Source of the DNA: Prochlorococcus sp. AG-355-N18
Lineage (GTDB): Bacteria > Cyanobacteriota > Cyanobacteriia > PCC-6307 > Cyanobiaceae
Direction of reading: 5' to 3'
DNA length: 64,000 bases
NCBI GenBank assembly: GCA_003278535.1
Contig: QCEG01000002.1
Span: 1 to 64,000 of the forward strand
Part shown: positions 46,989 to 60,809 of the stretch, one piece after another
Layout: every line of letters starts with the position of its first letter
Numbering within the stretch: the stretch's first letter is position 1
Made by a program: the position numbers and the translations under genes
Notes under the pieces: generated by a model
The model's input: the letters and a program-made list of their open reading frames with translations, nothing else
Database searches by the model: none
What the model was told of the DNA's origin: nothing

Positions 46989-47570
46989 ATGAATTTAGTA
47001 GACTGCAAATTCGCTTTTAAGACACTTAAAAGTGGTTTACCTATAATCTTCCCAACTGACACATTACCTGCGATTGGATGCTTGCCAAAATTTTCAAATG
47101 TTATTTATAAGTTTAAAAAAAGAGATAGAGATAAACCCTTAATTCTTATGGGATCAGAACATAAACAATTAATTAATTATGTTCACGAATCAGCTAAAGA
47201 AGATTACAAAAATATTGCTACAAAATATTGGCCTGGAGCTCTGACAATGGTTATTCCTGCTTCAGAAAAGCAGACTAAAATCCTCACAAGCAATGATCTT
47301 ACTCTTGGGTTGAGGATTCCAAATTCAAATATGGCTCAATCTCTCATGAAAGAAACTGGCCCATTGTTAACTTCAAGTGCAAATATTTCAGGTTTTAAAG
47401 GCTCAACTACAGTTGAAGGGATTGCTCTAGACTTTCCTTCTGTAAAAATTTTGGGCCCTACCCCCTGGGGAAAAAGAAGTGGAAGAGCCAGTACTATTAT
47501 ATTTTGGAAGAAAAGTGGAGATTGGAAACTAATAAGAGAAGGAGAAGTAGTAGTTAGGGAATTGTATTAA
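46989..47570 (+). CDS. tsaC: Threonylcarbamoyl-AMP synthase (Sua5/YrdC/YciO)
   Basis: A 193-residue YrdC-domain protein that makes the precursor for t6A37 in ANN-reading tRNAs. FPTDTLPAIGC, KKRDRDKPLILMGS and the SSANISGFK block near residue 135 are diagnostic. It lacks the C-terminal Sua5 domain, as in the short TsaC type. Its stop TAA overlaps the ATG of the next small gene (TAATG). A tRNA-Thr, one of the substrates of this modification, is encoded 180 bp downstream on the other strand. Confidence 0.93.
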   Translation: MNLVDCKFAFKTLKSGLPIIFPTDTLPAIGCLPKFSNVIYKFKKRDRDKPLILMGSEHKQLINYVHESAKEDYKNIATKYWPGALTMVIPASEKQTKILTSNDLTLGLRIPNSNMAQSLMKETGPLLTSSANISGFKGSTTVEGIALDFPSVKILGPTPWGKRSGRASTIIFWKKSGDWKLIREGEVVVRELY

Positions 47571-47737
47571 TGTTTTTGTTATTATTTTTTGTTTTATTAA
47601 TTCAATTTTTTACTTTTTGGGTATTTGAACCCTTTGCATCTTTTTTAGCGTATGTTCTCGAAATAAGATTGTTCCCAATTATTGCTCTGATAGGTTTAGT
47701 CTTTTTATTTTCAGCAAAGACTATTGAAAAGAATTAA
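47570..47737 (+). CDS. 55-residue membrane protein, unknown function
   Basis: MFLLLFFVLLIQFFTFWVFE followed by PFASFLAYVLEIRLFPIIAL and LVFLFSAKTIEKN: two hydrophobic helices with a short loop. It starts at the TAATG junction with tsaC, so translation is probably coupled. I do not recognise a family; the hydrophobic pattern and coupling make a real gene likely. It ends 11 bp before the 3' end of tRNA-Thr on the other strand. Confidence 0.65.
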   Translation: MFLLLFFVLLIQFFTFWVFEPFASFLAYVLEIRLFPIIALIGLVFLFSAKTIEKN

Positions 47738-47748
47738 ATAAATCAAAA

Positions 47749-47820
47749 TGCCGGCTAACAGATTTGAACTGATGACCTTCGCTTTACAAAAGCGCTGCTC
47801 TACCGCTGAGCTAAGCCGGC
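47749..47820 (-). tRNA. tRNA-Thr (TGT)
   Basis: The complement folds as a 72-nt cloverleaf with acceptor GCCGGCT/AGCCGGC and discriminator A. The anticodon loop TTTGTAA gives TGT. The top of the anticodon stem has a G-A mismatch at positions 27-43, otherwise all arms are regular. CCA is not encoded. Confidence 0.96.
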
Positions 47821-47885
47821 AATCTCTTTATCTTACAATTAGGATGGGTCAATTATCAGTATTTTTTTAGCTTTTTTTAAATTTA

Positions 47886-48221
47886 TTACTTTTTGATATC
47901 TTTATTAGCTTTATCAATTTTATCAGTTTTTTTGAATTTTATTTCTCCTGAAATAGTTCTTTTGATTGGTAAATTGGCAACTAAAGCAGTCATTCTATCT
48001 TCAGTCTCTAAACTTACTGCAACCTCATCAAAATCAATTTCAACATATTTAGCAACAACATCAAGAATCTCTTTCCTCATTTTATCTAAAAGATCAGTGG
48101 TTAAGGAACTCATATCAACTCTGTCATGAGCAAGTACAAGTTGTAATCTTTCTCTAGCTTTATTTGCACTAGACGTTTCTCTGCCTAGTAATTTATTTAT
48201 AAGATCTCTAAGAGTCATCAT
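47886..48221 (-). CDS. minE: Cell division topological specificity factor MinE
   Basis: A 111-residue protein that drives MinCD oscillation. [34 protein letters not shown] is the MinD-stimulating region (split as residues 3-36), and the rest forms the topological domain with [16 protein letters not shown]. The C-terminal 25 residues are a lysine-rich extension ([17 protein letters not shown]). Last gene of minC-minD-minE; only one base separates it from the minD stop. Confidence 0.95.
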   Translation of the reverse strand: MMTLRDLINKLLGRETSSANKARERLQLVLAHDRVDMSSLTTDLLDKMRKEILDVVAKYVEIDFDEVAVSLETEDRMTALVANLPIKRTISGEIKFKKTDKIDKANKDIKK

Positions 48222-48222
48222 T

Positions 48223-49038
48223 TTAAAAAACCTTTGTTTGCATTAATCTCATGAATTTATCTTTAAGACTTTTGCCTTCTTTTTTTGGATCGATAATTGG
48301 AATGTCTTTATTTGTAAGTCTTTGAGAAACATTCAAATAACATTTTTTTGCAGGAGATCTACCATCTGAAAGTGTCAATGGCTCCCCTCTATTTGTACTT
48401 ATTATTACCTGTTCATCTTCTAAAACAATACCTAATAAAGGCAAAGAAAGGATCCCTTGAACATCTTCGATAGATAACATTTCTTGACTAGCCATCATGT
48501 TAGGGCGAACTCTATTGATTACAAGTTGGATTGGCTCAATATCTGAAGTATTAAGAATTCCTATTACTCTGTCCGCATCCCTCACTGCAGATAATTCTGG
48601 GTTAGTAACAACAATAGCTTCCTTACAAGCTGCAAGAGCATTTTTAAAACCATCTTCTACACCAGCAGGACAATCAACCAAGACAAAATCAAATTTCTCA
48701 CTCAGCAGTTCACTAATTTTTTTCATATCTTCGGGCTTCATCCAATCCAACATCCTAGGATCCCCCGCAGGTAGAAGAGCAAGGTTAGGCTCCTTTTTAT
48801 GTCTAACTAATGCTTGGTCAAGACGACAATTCTTGTCTAGGACATCTTGAGCGGTATAAATTATGCGATTTTCTAATCCTAGAAGAAGATCTAAATTTCT
48901 TAAGCCAAAATCAGCATCTAATACAGCAGTTGTTGCCCCGCTATTAGCAAGCGCAATACCTAAGTTGGCAGTTAAGGTGGTTTTGCCAACTCCTCCTTTA
49001 CCTGAACAAATTAATATTGTGCGAGTATTTTTCCCCAA
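48223..49038 (-). CDS. minD: Septum site-determining ATPase MinD
   Basis: A 271-residue ParA/MinD ATPase. The deviant Walker A is SGKGGVGKT (12-20), Walker B-like FVLVDCPAG, and [18 protein letters not shown] is typical. The C-terminal [15 protein letters not shown] is the amphipathic membrane-targeting helix. It recruits MinC to the membrane to block polar division. The start is TTG at 49038, since a stop precedes it and no ATG is available. Confidence 0.97.
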   Translation of the reverse strand: MGKNTRTILICSGKGGVGKTTLTANLGIALANSGATTAVLDADFGLRNLDLLLGLENRIIYTAQDVLDKNCRLDQALVRHKKEPNLALLPAGDPRMLDWMKPEDMKKISELLSEKFDFVLVDCPAGVEDGFKNALAACKEAIVVTNPELSAVRDADRVIGILNTSDIEPIQLVINRVRPNMMASQEMLSIEDVQGILSLPLLGIVLEDEQVIISTNRGEPLTLSDGRSPAKKCYLNVSQRLTNKDIPIIDPKKEGKSLKDKFMRLMQTKVF

Positions 49039-49149
49039 TATTTTAAATATTTTTCAAATAATAAAGCCACTCTCAGAAAGTTAAATATTTTAAAGATTAA
49101 GTAATTATTAAATTTATCTAATTTGAATTAATTTATTGCAAATTATTGA

Positions 49150-49812
49150 TTAATTTTTATTTTCGATTAGGTGTGGTTTGATAATTATCGTTTGTTTATC
49201 TATTAACGCAATTTCTGGATAAGAATTTTTGGGCTTATCCTTTGGTCCAATAGCTATCACATCTGCAATTCTTAACTGTAAAGGGTTTAGATAAAGTGAT
49301 GAAATATAGGCATTTTTATTTCCACTTTTCCCTGCGAATGCGATCCCTAGTAATTTGCCCCAAACGTAAATATTTTTCTTAGCGGAAACTATTGCTCCTG
49401 GATTAACGTCTCCAATAATGCATAGGTTGCCATTTGAAGATATTCTTTCACCTGATCGCACTGTTCCTTTGTGAAGAATATCGTCTTTCTTTTTTGAATG
49501 GAATAATAGTAACTTATTTTTAATCTCTCGCTCATTTATAAAAGTTGAATCTATTTTTAAAGACTTTCCACTTAGTATTGTATTTCTATTATTTGAGTAA
49601 ATGCATAATGAACAAATATTAATTTTGTCAAAATGATATTTAAGTTTTGATAATTGATGAGAACTTATTGTCTCATTGACCGCGAAAATTGTTGCTTCTA
49701 AGGGTTCTTTGATGGAAGAAAATCTTTTGAAAGTTTCATGGATATTATCTAAATCTAACAAAGAAAAAATTTCTAAATATTTACTTCCATTGTTTTTTAA
49801 AACGATTTCCAT
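49150..49812 (-). CDS. minC: Septum site-determining protein MinC
   Basis: A 220-residue FtsZ inhibitor. The C-terminal beta-helix domain is clear (VRSGERISSNGNLCIIGDVNPGA, then AGKSGNKNAYISSLYLNPLQLRIAD). The N-terminal domain is poorly conserved, as usual. It lies 10 bp after the HD gene and 111 bp before minD; that gap has no feature I recognise beyond A+T richness. Confidence 0.93.
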   Translation of the reverse strand: MEIVLKNNGSKYLEIFSLLDLDNIHETFKRFSSIKEPLEATIFAVNETISSHQLSKLKYHFDKINICSLCIYSNNRNTILSGKSLKIDSTFINEREIKNKLLLFHSKKKDDILHKGTVRSGERISSNGNLCIIGDVNPGAIVSAKKNIYVWGKLLGIAFAGKSGNKNAYISSLYLNPLQLRIADVIAIGPKDKPKNSYPEIALIDKQTIIIKPHLIENKN

Positions 49813-49822
49813 TTAATTAAAT

Positions 49823-51079
49823 CTAGGAATTAATTTTTAAAAGTGAAATTTCATTTTTAATTTCATTTTTGATCATATCTGGATAAATAATAAAAGAGCT
49901 TTCCTCAGATCTCATTAAAGTTTTTATTAATGAAGAACTATTTTCTAATGCGCTTTGATAAGTGCCGTCCCATATTTTTAGTGCATTGTTAGATTCAAAA
50001 CCTTTAAAAGACCTTTCCTTAATCCCGCAAAATATTTCCGTATCATAACCATTCTTCTCACACAATTTAGAGGTAAATGCAAGGATTTTTAATCTATCCA
50101 CCTTACTTAAAAAACTTATGTCTGATGCCTTTAATAAATCTCTATCAATAAACATTTTGCATAGTGTAGAAAGTGGTTCAAAAGATTCATCTTTCCATCT
50201 AATCAAATGATAATAAAAGGTTACATCATCATTTCTTATGAAATCATCAAAATCAACCTTTGAAGGTGTAAAAATCCACTTATATAAAGAATTATCTAAC
50301 CAAATATTATTTTCATAATTATGTTTTATTGTGTGTAATATTTTTTCCAAAATCCATGTTGATATTTCGTTTATCCTGTGATTGTAGATTGTTCTATACA
50401 TCAAGTTTCTAAGTATAAGGAAATGCTCAATAGCGATCACGCCTTTTGGTTTGATTCCGATATTCCCATCAGGTGAAAAGGTAAGAGCTGAAATTATTCT
50501 CTCTAAATCTACTAAGCCATAATTAGTACCTGTGTTGTAACTATCGCGTAAAAGATAATCGAGACGATCGCAATCTATCTCACTACTTATCAATGTTTTA
50601 AGAGGTTTTGAGAATAGTTGTTTTGATTGAAATAATTCACCAATTTTTCTGGGTAATTCGTTGTCATACTTTTTGAGAATTGAATTTATTGGAGAATAAT
50701 TTGTAACTAAGTTTTCAGACCATTGTTCGTGATCATGATTGAATATTGTTTCACTGGTATGGCTTAAAGGTCCATGACCTAAATCATGAAGTAGAGCTGC
50801 TCCATAAAGAACAAATTTATTTTCACAAAATGAAGATTTACTTTCAATTAATCTCTTGTAAATTTTTCTAGCTATACAAAAAACACCAATTGAGTGGGTA
50901 AATCTACTCGATTCTGCACCATGAAAAAGTAATGATGCAGCTCCAAGTTGTTTTATTCTTCTTAGTCTTTGAAAAGCAACTGTATCAATTAATTCCATAA
51001 TCATTAATTCTTCTGGCTTTCCTGCATCAAATACTATTTCTTTATGAATTGGGTCATGAAAAATTCTTTTAATACTCAT
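49823..51079 (-). CDS. HD-domain phosphohydrolase, dNTPase/SAMHD1-like
   Basis: A 418-residue protein with the metal-binding H...HD...D pattern: FTHSIGVFCIA, ALLHDLGHGPLSHTSE and DCDRLDYLLRDS. The fixed opening RIFHDPIHKEIVFD and order match the group of dGTPase-like proteins (YwfO/SAMHD1 relatives) that hydrolyse dNTPs. The substrate here is inference. It is placed between ctp and minC with gaps of 23 and 10 bp, in an apparent single unit with minCDE. Confidence 0.88.
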   Translation of the reverse strand: MSIKRIFHDPIHKEIVFDAGKPEELMIMELIDTVAFQRLRRIKQLGAASLLFHGAESSRFTHSIGVFCIARKIYKRLIESKSSFCENKFVLYGAALLHDLGHGPLSHTSETIFNHDHEQWSENLVTNYSPINSILKKYDNELPRKIGELFQSKQLFSKPLKTLISSEIDCDRLDYLLRDSYNTGTNYGLVDLERIISALTFSPDGNIGIKPKGVIAIEHFLILRNLMYRTIYNHRINEISTWILEKILHTIKHNYENNIWLDNSLYKWIFTPSKVDFDDFIRNDDVTFYYHLIRWKDESFEPLSTLCKMFIDRDLLKASDISFLSKVDRLKILAFTSKLCEKNGYDTEIFCGIKERSFKGFESNNALKIWDGTYQSALENSSSLIKTLMRSEESSFIIYPDMIKNEIKNEISLLKINS

Positions 51080-51102
51080 ATTTTTAAGATTTTTTTCAAT
51101 TT

Positions 51103-52398
51103 TTAGCCATTTGAAGATCTAATTTCTTCATTGTTTAACTCAATTGTTTGATCTGAAACTTCTTCTTTTTCTAAAAGCGACCCCAGAAATAATTCTGCAT
51201 TCCTCACCCATTTATCGTCAGTACTTCCATAATCGCTTGCATCCGGTAAATCAAGTAATTTATCAGGAGTCATACCTTGGCCTTGAATATTATTACCTTT
51301 GGGGGTTAAGTAACTAGCAACGGTTATAGCAATACCACTATCTTCTCCCAAACTTTTTAAGGATTGAATTAAACCTTTCCCATAAGTTTGTTCTCCCATA
51401 AGAATTGATCGCTTATTATCTTGTAAAGAACCAGCAAGTATTTCACTAGCACTTGCAGTACCTTTATTTACCAAAGTCACCATTGGTCCATCAAAAGATG
51501 TCTCTTTTTGAGAAATAATTGCATCTTTGATTCCATTTCTATCTTTTGTCTCGACTACAGGTTTCTCACTCAATAATGAGTCTGCAACAGCTATACCTGA
51601 GCTTACTAGTCCTCCTGAATTATTTCTAAGATCCAAGATTAATCCCTCAACCTCTTTCTCTTTTAACTCTTGAAGTGCCTCCTCAACTTTTTTGGGTACG
51701 CTTTCGCTGAATTGAGTTATCCTTAGATATCCTATTGTGTGAGAATCGTCTCTTAATCTTTTTGTTCTAACTGGTCTGAGATCTACTGATCTCCTCTCTA
51801 GATCGACTTCCCTAATGTCTCCTGATTCCGAAGATACTTTAACTAAAACTTTTGTCCCAGATTCACCTCTTAACTTAGAGGCAGTACTCGCAAGTCCTAA
51901 TTTTTCTGATGAGATTCCGTCTACTTTCTCTATAAACTCCCCGCTTATTATTCCAGCTTCTTCAGCTGGCGAACCTCCTAGAGTAGAAATAACTTTAACT
52001 CTATTATTATCATCTTCACCTAGTTGAAGCCCAACACCATTAATTTCACTTCCAAAATTACTTGATTTCAATAGTTCATAATCTTTTGGGCGTAAAACTC
52101 TCGTGTAGGGATCTTCTAGAGGTCTTAACATGTCTTCAATTGCGGAATAAGCCTCTTCACTTGTTTCAATTTGTTTCTGTAATGTTTTTTGTCTAATTCT
52201 TTTCCATTGGATTTCATCAAACTTTTCTGGATCATAAAAACCTTCGTTTACCAAGGTCCAAGCGTCAAGTACTAATTGCCTGCTATCACTGAGAGCATCC
52301 ACTCTTTCCATCAACAAAAGATTGATAGAAAAAACGATGATCATAGATGCAGTGATCACATTTTTGAATGTTAAAAGTTTGTTAAAAGATGAATTCAT
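51103..52398 (-). CDS. C-terminal processing protease (S41 family, Ctp)
   Basis: A 431-residue serine protease. An N-terminal hydrophobic signal (VITASMIIVFSINLLL) exports it to the lumen or periplasm. A PDZ domain (GVGLQLGEDDNNRVKVISTLGGSPAEEAGI, split) precedes the catalytic region: Ser in VNKGTASASEILAG and Lys in QTYGKGLIQ. Paralogues of this family mature D1 in photosystem II (CtpA); which paralogue this is cannot be told from the sequence alone. I use ATG 52398; a TTG at 52419 would add seven residues. It is divergent from petB, with 71 bp between starts. Confidence 0.92.
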   Translation of the reverse strand: MNSSFNKLLTFKNVITASMIIVFSINLLLMERVDALSDSRQLVLDAWTLVNEGFYDPEKFDEIQWKRIRQKTLQKQIETSEEAYSAIEDMLRPLEDPYTRVLRPKDYELLKSSNFGSEINGVGLQLGEDDNNRVKVISTLGGSPAEEAGIISGEFIEKVDGISSEKLGLASTASKLRGESGTKVLVKVSSESGDIREVDLERRSVDLRPVRTKRLRDDSHTIGYLRITQFSESVPKKVEEALQELKEKEVEGLILDLRNNSGGLVSSGIAVADSLLSEKPVVETKDRNGIKDAIISQKETSFDGPMVTLVNKGTASASEILAGSLQDNKRSILMGEQTYGKGLIQSLKSLGEDSGIAITVASYLTPKGNNIQGQGMTPDKLLDLPDASDYGSTDDKWVRNAELFLGSLLEKEEVSDQTIELNNEEIRSSNG

Positions 52399-52469
52399 TG
52401 GGTTAAGTGTTAACACCAAGTATAAGAATTTTAAGTAAGCTCTTTATATCAAAGCTAATTTTTTTTTGG

Positions 52470-53126
52470 ATGGCGAATTCTTCATCTGTTTATGATTGGT
52501 TTCAAGAAAGGCTTGAAATCCAAGACATAACTGACGACGTAACTTCCAAGTACGTACCCCCTCACGTAAATATTTTTTATTGTTTAGGAGGCATAACCTT
52601 AGTATGCTTCCTAATTCAATTTGCAACAGGTTTTGCAATGACTTTTTACTATAAGCCAACAGTTACGCAAGCTTATAGTTCAGTCAGTTATTTAATGACC
52701 GATGTAAGTTTTGGATGGTTAATAAGATCTGTTCACAGATGGAGTGCATCAATGATGGTTTTGATGTTAATCCTTCATGTTTTTAGGGTCTATCTTACAG
52801 GAGGTTTTAAAAGGCCAAGAGAATTAACTTGGGTTACAGGTGTTGTAATGGCAGTTATAACTGTCGCTTTTGGTGTGACAGGATACTCCCTTCCTTGGGA
52901 TCAGGTAGGTTATTGGGCAGTTAAGATTGTTTCAGGTGTCCCTGCTGCTATTCCAGTAATTGGTGACTTTATGGTTGAACTACTTAGAGGTGGAGAAAGT
53001 GTTGGACAATCCACTTTAACCAGATTCTACAGTCTTCATACTTTTGTATTGCCATGGTCATTAGCAGTTTTCATGTTGATGCACTTTTTAATGATTCGTA
53101 AACAGGGTATTTCAGGTCCTTTATAA
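52470..53126 (+). CDS. petB: Cytochrome b6
   Basis: A 218-residue membrane protein of the cytochrome b6f complex with four helices. ATG at 52470 gives the exact family length and N-terminus ([19 protein letters not shown]). Heme-ligand histidines are in [19 protein letters not shown] and [12 protein letters not shown], and the Cys that binds heme c is in FYCLGGITL. It is followed by petD after 33 bp, the conserved petBD operon. Confidence 0.99.
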   Translation: MANSSSVYDWFQERLEIQDITDDVTSKYVPPHVNIFYCLGGITLVCFLIQFATGFAMTFYYKPTVTQAYSSVSYLMTDVSFGWLIRSVHRWSASMMVLMLILHVFRVYLTGGFKRPRELTWVTGVVMAVITVAFGVTGYSLPWDQVGYWAVKIVSGVPAAIPVIGDFMVELLRGGESVGQSTLTRFYSLHTFVLPWSLAVFMLMHFLMIRKQGISGPL

Positions 53127-53159
53127 ACCCCTATATTTAAACCATTATTACTTCTTAAT

Positions 53160-53642
53160 ATGTCTACGTTAAAAAAGCCCGATCTATCTGATCCAAAATT
53201 GAGAGCAAAGTTAGCTAAAGGTATGGGCCATAATTATTATGGTGAACCAGCTTGGCCGAATGATTTACTATATATCTTCCCTGTAGTTATCTTAGGAACT
53301 ATTGCCTGCGTAGTTGGATTAGCTGTTCTTGATCCTGCAATGTTGGGAGACAAAGCTAATCCCTTCGCAACACCCTTGGAAATACTTCCTGAATGGTATC
53401 TCTATCCAGTTTTTCAAATACTTAGGGTTGTTCCTAATAAACTTTTGGGTATTGCACTTCAAACATTAATTCCACTGGGATTAATGATTTTACCCTTTAT
53501 CGAAAACGTTAATAAATTTTCTAATCCCTTTAGAAGACCAATAGCGATGTCAGTTTTCTTATTCGGAACTTTTCTAACAATATATCTTGGTATTGGGGCA
53601 TGCTTGCCAATTGATAAATCTCTAACCTTAGGTCTATTTTAA
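53160..53642 (+). CDS. petD: Cytochrome b6f complex subunit IV
   Basis: A 160-residue subunit with three helices that completes the quinol-oxidising site with Pet[22 protein letters not shown] and the PEWY motif ([19 protein letters not shown]) are diagnostic; PEWY lies at the Qo site. It is convergent with the invertase gene, with only two bases between stops. Confidence 0.99.
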
Positions 53643-53644
53643 AC

Positions 53645-55084
53645 TCAAATCTTAAACATATCTAGATCGTTATAATCATTTCTTAGAAAATGATTCATTA
53701 ATAAAAATCCAACAATTGTCCAAGTTTGATACGTTCTTGATTGTTGTCCCACCCAAGTACCTGTAGGGCCATCAAAATATTCTGCCCATTCTTGCTTAGG
53801 CAATTGATTAAGTTGACACCAATATGATTCCTCTATTAAAGATTTCATTTCTTCCATGAGGATCACATCCTCAGAACCATAATGTTTTTGGTGTAGTAAG
53901 ACAGCTGTACCAAAAAACCAAAGTAAACTTGGCCAATGACCACCGTTATGGTAACTCCAAGGCCAATTCTTTGGATCAGATCCAGTTTTATTTTGCCATT
54001 CTTCAACATCCATATGAGGATGACAAATTCTCATAGGCATTTGAGCCATCAAATGCTGTCTATTGTGTAAAACTAATCTAAATAAAGCTCTTTGTTCTTC
54101 AGGAGGCAGTACTCCGAACATACATGCTAAAGAATTGCCTAAACTGTAAAATCGAAAGTCGGGCCTTCCTGTCCTAATATTTCCTATTAAGTAACCACCT
54201 CTATTCTCTAACCAATCTTGTAGCCATGAGGGAACCACTTGAGGTTGAACGTTAAATTCATTGAAGTGTTGATCATCACCATACTGCTCAGTTGGTCTTC
54301 TTCTTAAAATTTGCATTGTTTGGCTGGTAACCCAATAATGTTTTAAAAGAAAACTTCCTAAATCCTTAACCCATTGATTTGTAAGAATAAGTCTTTGGTC
54401 TAAAAGTCTACTAACATGGTCTGCTCTACTTAATTCCATTAAGTTAATGCAACTTTTTAGACATCCATGAAGTAAAACTTCAACTTCTAGAGGTGCTCCC
54501 CATACATCCATGGGTCTATCAATCATAAATGCGCAATCTGGAACAAAAAGTACTGGAGTACCCTCAAATGTTGGATGTAGAACTAGATCTAGTAGAAGTT
54601 GAATACCTCTTTGAACGCTTTGACTTTTCCCAAAGGCATAATCACCACTTTTATTGACATAATACCAACATAAAATGGGCCACCATAAACTTGCATCAGC
54701 TGAAGTAATCCTCCCTATTGATCTCTGACCATAGTCTCCAATGAGCTGTCCATTTTCTTCAACGAAACTAGTAGGAAATACTCCACGTGTTTGGTAATTG
54801 GAACTTTGTAATTCAAGGCATACACTTAGGAACTTTTTGACAATTTCGTACCGTTTTTGGGTAATGAGGTAAATCATTACAGGAACATTGTCTCTTAAAA
54901 AAATTTCTCCATAATTTAATTTTTTATTTTTTGTTGGGTGTTCTAGTGCAGCAACGCTTCCTACTAACTCGCCTGATATTTCAACCAAAGTCTTTTCGAA
55001 GTGTTTTTTTGCATTTGTTACAATTTTATTCTCATCAGAACTTGGTCTTACTCTTAAATTTTTTTGACTAAATCTTTCTGCCAT
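53645..55084 (-). CDS. Neutral/alkaline invertase (glycoside hydrolase family 100)
   Basis: A 479-residue cytoplasmic enzyme with no signal peptide that hydrolyses sucrose to glucose and fructose. Family blocks are YGEIFLRDNVPVMIYL, GRITSADASLWWPILCWYY, PDFRFYSLGNSLA and WPWSYHNGGHWPSLLWF. In marine picocyanobacteria sucrose is a compatible solute and carbon store, so the enzyme would adjust its pool. It is divergent from the rRNA operon, and its promoter must lie in the 600-bp gap after 55084. Confidence 0.93.
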   Translation of the reverse strand: MAERFSQKNLRVRPSSDENKIVTNAKKHFEKTLVEISGELVGSVAALEHPTKNKKLNYGEIFLRDNVPVMIYLITQKRYEIVKKFLSVCLELQSSNYQTRGVFPTSFVEENGQLIGDYGQRSIGRITSADASLWWPILCWYYVNKSGDYAFGKSQSVQRGIQLLLDLVLHPTFEGTPVLFVPDCAFMIDRPMDVWGAPLEVEVLLHGCLKSCINLMELSRADHVSRLLDQRLILTNQWVKDLGSFLLKHYWVTSQTMQILRRRPTEQYGDDQHFNEFNVQPQVVPSWLQDWLENRGGYLIGNIRTGRPDFRFYSLGNSLACMFGVLPPEEQRALFRLVLHNRQHLMAQMPMRICHPHMDVEEWQNKTGSDPKNWPWSYHNGGHWPSLLWFFGTAVLLHQKHYGSEDVILMEEMKSLIEESYWCQLNQLPKQEWAEYFDGPTGTWVGQQSRTYQTWTIVGFLLMNHFLRNDYNDLDMFKI

Positions 55085-55683
55085 TTCATTTATATCCCTT
55101 TATTTAAGCCTAGTTGTTTAATGAGACTTTGAACAAATAAAAAATTAATAAAAAATTTTTGTATAAAAGGTTGCACAATTACAGTCGGATGGTTTAGTAT
55201 TTTCTTCTGGGCAGAAATATACTTTTTGCAAAATTCAAGAAATTATCTTAAATCTGATTTTTGGTAAACGAATGAATTTTTTGGAAATTTGATTTCGATC
55301 ATTATTTTCAGCCAGAAGAAGGTTTTTACCTTCTAAATTAGTTAATCACTCGTTGTTTAACTCTGCACCTAGAAAATTTAAAAACTTAGGAACTGATGCT
55401 TTTATTGCGTTTTGGATAACTAAATTTTTTTGGTTATTTCAAGATGTACATGCAATAAAGGTGTGAGGTCCCGTCAAGAATATAAAAAAATGTCATCAAT
55501 TGCTAACTTTTGGCTTTGATGCAAACGGATCTGAGATCTTGGAAAGTCACTTTAGAAATATTTAATGTGCACTCAATGTAATCCTTAAAATTTAAGGAGG
55601 CTGAAACTAAATACAACTACTAAAGTTTTTATTTGGATAAAGCAATTCAAATTGAGTAGATTTATCTACAAAAGGATTTGAAC
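55085..55683 (+). promoter_or_regulatory. rRNA operon promoter/leader region
   Basis: This 599-bp gap has no credible gene. A possible promoter is TTGCAC (55171-55176) and TAGTAT (55195-55200), spacing 18; it matches the consensus only partly. A perfect 7-bp hairpin AGAAGGT-TTTT-ACCTTCT is at 55317-55334. GGTGTGAGG at 55460-55468 is complementary to the conserved core of the small RNA Yfr1. GTAGAT-TT-ATCTAC lies about 25 bp before the 16S gene. The divergent invertase promoter is also expected here. Confidence 0.45.
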
Positions 55684-57168
<1,485 letters not shown>

Positions 57169-57293
57169 CAGGGAGACAACAAAATGTTTAATATTATTAT
57201 TTTGTCACCTTAGGTCGATCGGTATCTCACATTCTTAATTTATTAAGGATTTCATTTCCTAAGTTTTTCTAGGTCACACCCATTATTTTTCCT

Positions 57294-57367
<74 letters not shown>

Positions 57368-57379
57368 TATCTCTATGTT

Positions 57380-57452
57380 GGGGGTATAGCTCAGTTGGTA
57401 GAGCGCCTGCTTTGCAAGCAGGATGTCAGCGGTTCGAGTCCGCTTACCTCCA
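57380..57452 (+). tRNA. tRNA-Ala (TGC)
   Basis: A 73-nt cloverleaf, acceptor GGGGGTA/TACCTCC with one G-U pair, anticodon loop TTTGCAA reading TGC, T loop TTCGAGT. It is 12 bp after tRNA-Ile in the rRNA spacer. CCA is not encoded. Confidence 0.98.
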
Positions 57453-57583
57453 CTGATTACCACCTCTTCCATAATCTGTAGAAAGGAAAATTTTTGAGTT
57501 GTGATCATTAATCTGAACGAATCTAGCTTCCTAATGAAACATTAAGATGCTGGACTCATTGAATTAATTTCATTGTTTTCAGA

Positions 57584-57603
57584 GAACCTTGACAACTGCA
57601 TAG
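57584..57603 (+). repeat. Left arm of the 23S processing stalk
   Basis: GAACCTTGACAACTGCATAG is complementary at 19 of 20 positions to 60621-60640, downstream of the 23S gene. In the precursor RNA the two arms would form the double-stranded stalk cut by RNase III. The rest of the 57453-57707 spacer holds no gene. Confidence 0.85.
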
Positions 57604-57707
57604 ATTATTTTTAAAGACAATAAGCATCTTTATGATGCAGATTTATTATTTGTGCGAATGCATTAATAACAATTCTATTAAGCTGATGCTTCAATTTTGA
57701 AGTTATT

Positions 57708-60583
<2,876 letters not shown>

Positions 60584-60620
60584 ATAAACTTAATTTATTG
60601 TTTTTAATTTATATGATTTT

Positions 60621-60640
60621 CTATGCAGTTCTCAAGGTTC
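60621..60640 (+). repeat. Right arm of the 23S processing stalk
   Basis: CTATGCAGTTCTCAAGGTTC pairs with 57584-57603 with a single mismatch. It lies in the 23S-5S spacer, so excision of 23S would also free the 5S precursor. Confidence 0.85.
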
Positions 60641-60646
60641 AAACTA

Positions 60647-60764
60647 TCCTGGTGTTCATGGCGATGTGGAACCACTCCGATCCATCTCGAACTCGGTTGT
60701 GAAACGCATCAGCGGCGAAAATATTTAGGGGGTAGCCCCTTGAGAAAATAGCTCAATGCCAGGT
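60647..60764 (+). rRNA. rrf: 5S ribosomal RNA
   Basis: A 118-nt 5S gene; helix I is CCTGG/CCAGG at the ends, and the loop B-C region CCGATCCATCTCGAACTCGG is typical. It lies 63 bp after the 23S gene and is followed by an intrinsic terminator. Confidence 0.95.
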
Positions 60765-60774
60765 AAAAATATTG

Positions 60775-60809
60775 AAAAGGGTTTACTCTTCTTGAGTAAG
60801 CCCTTTTTT
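60775..60809 (+). terminator. Terminator of the rRNA operon
   Basis: AAAAGGGTTTACTC (60775-60788), loop TTCTT, GAGTAAGCCCTTTT (60794 on) with one G-U pair, ending in a run of six T. Its last bases touch the stop of the convergent mutM gene, which it could also terminate. Confidence 0.9.
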
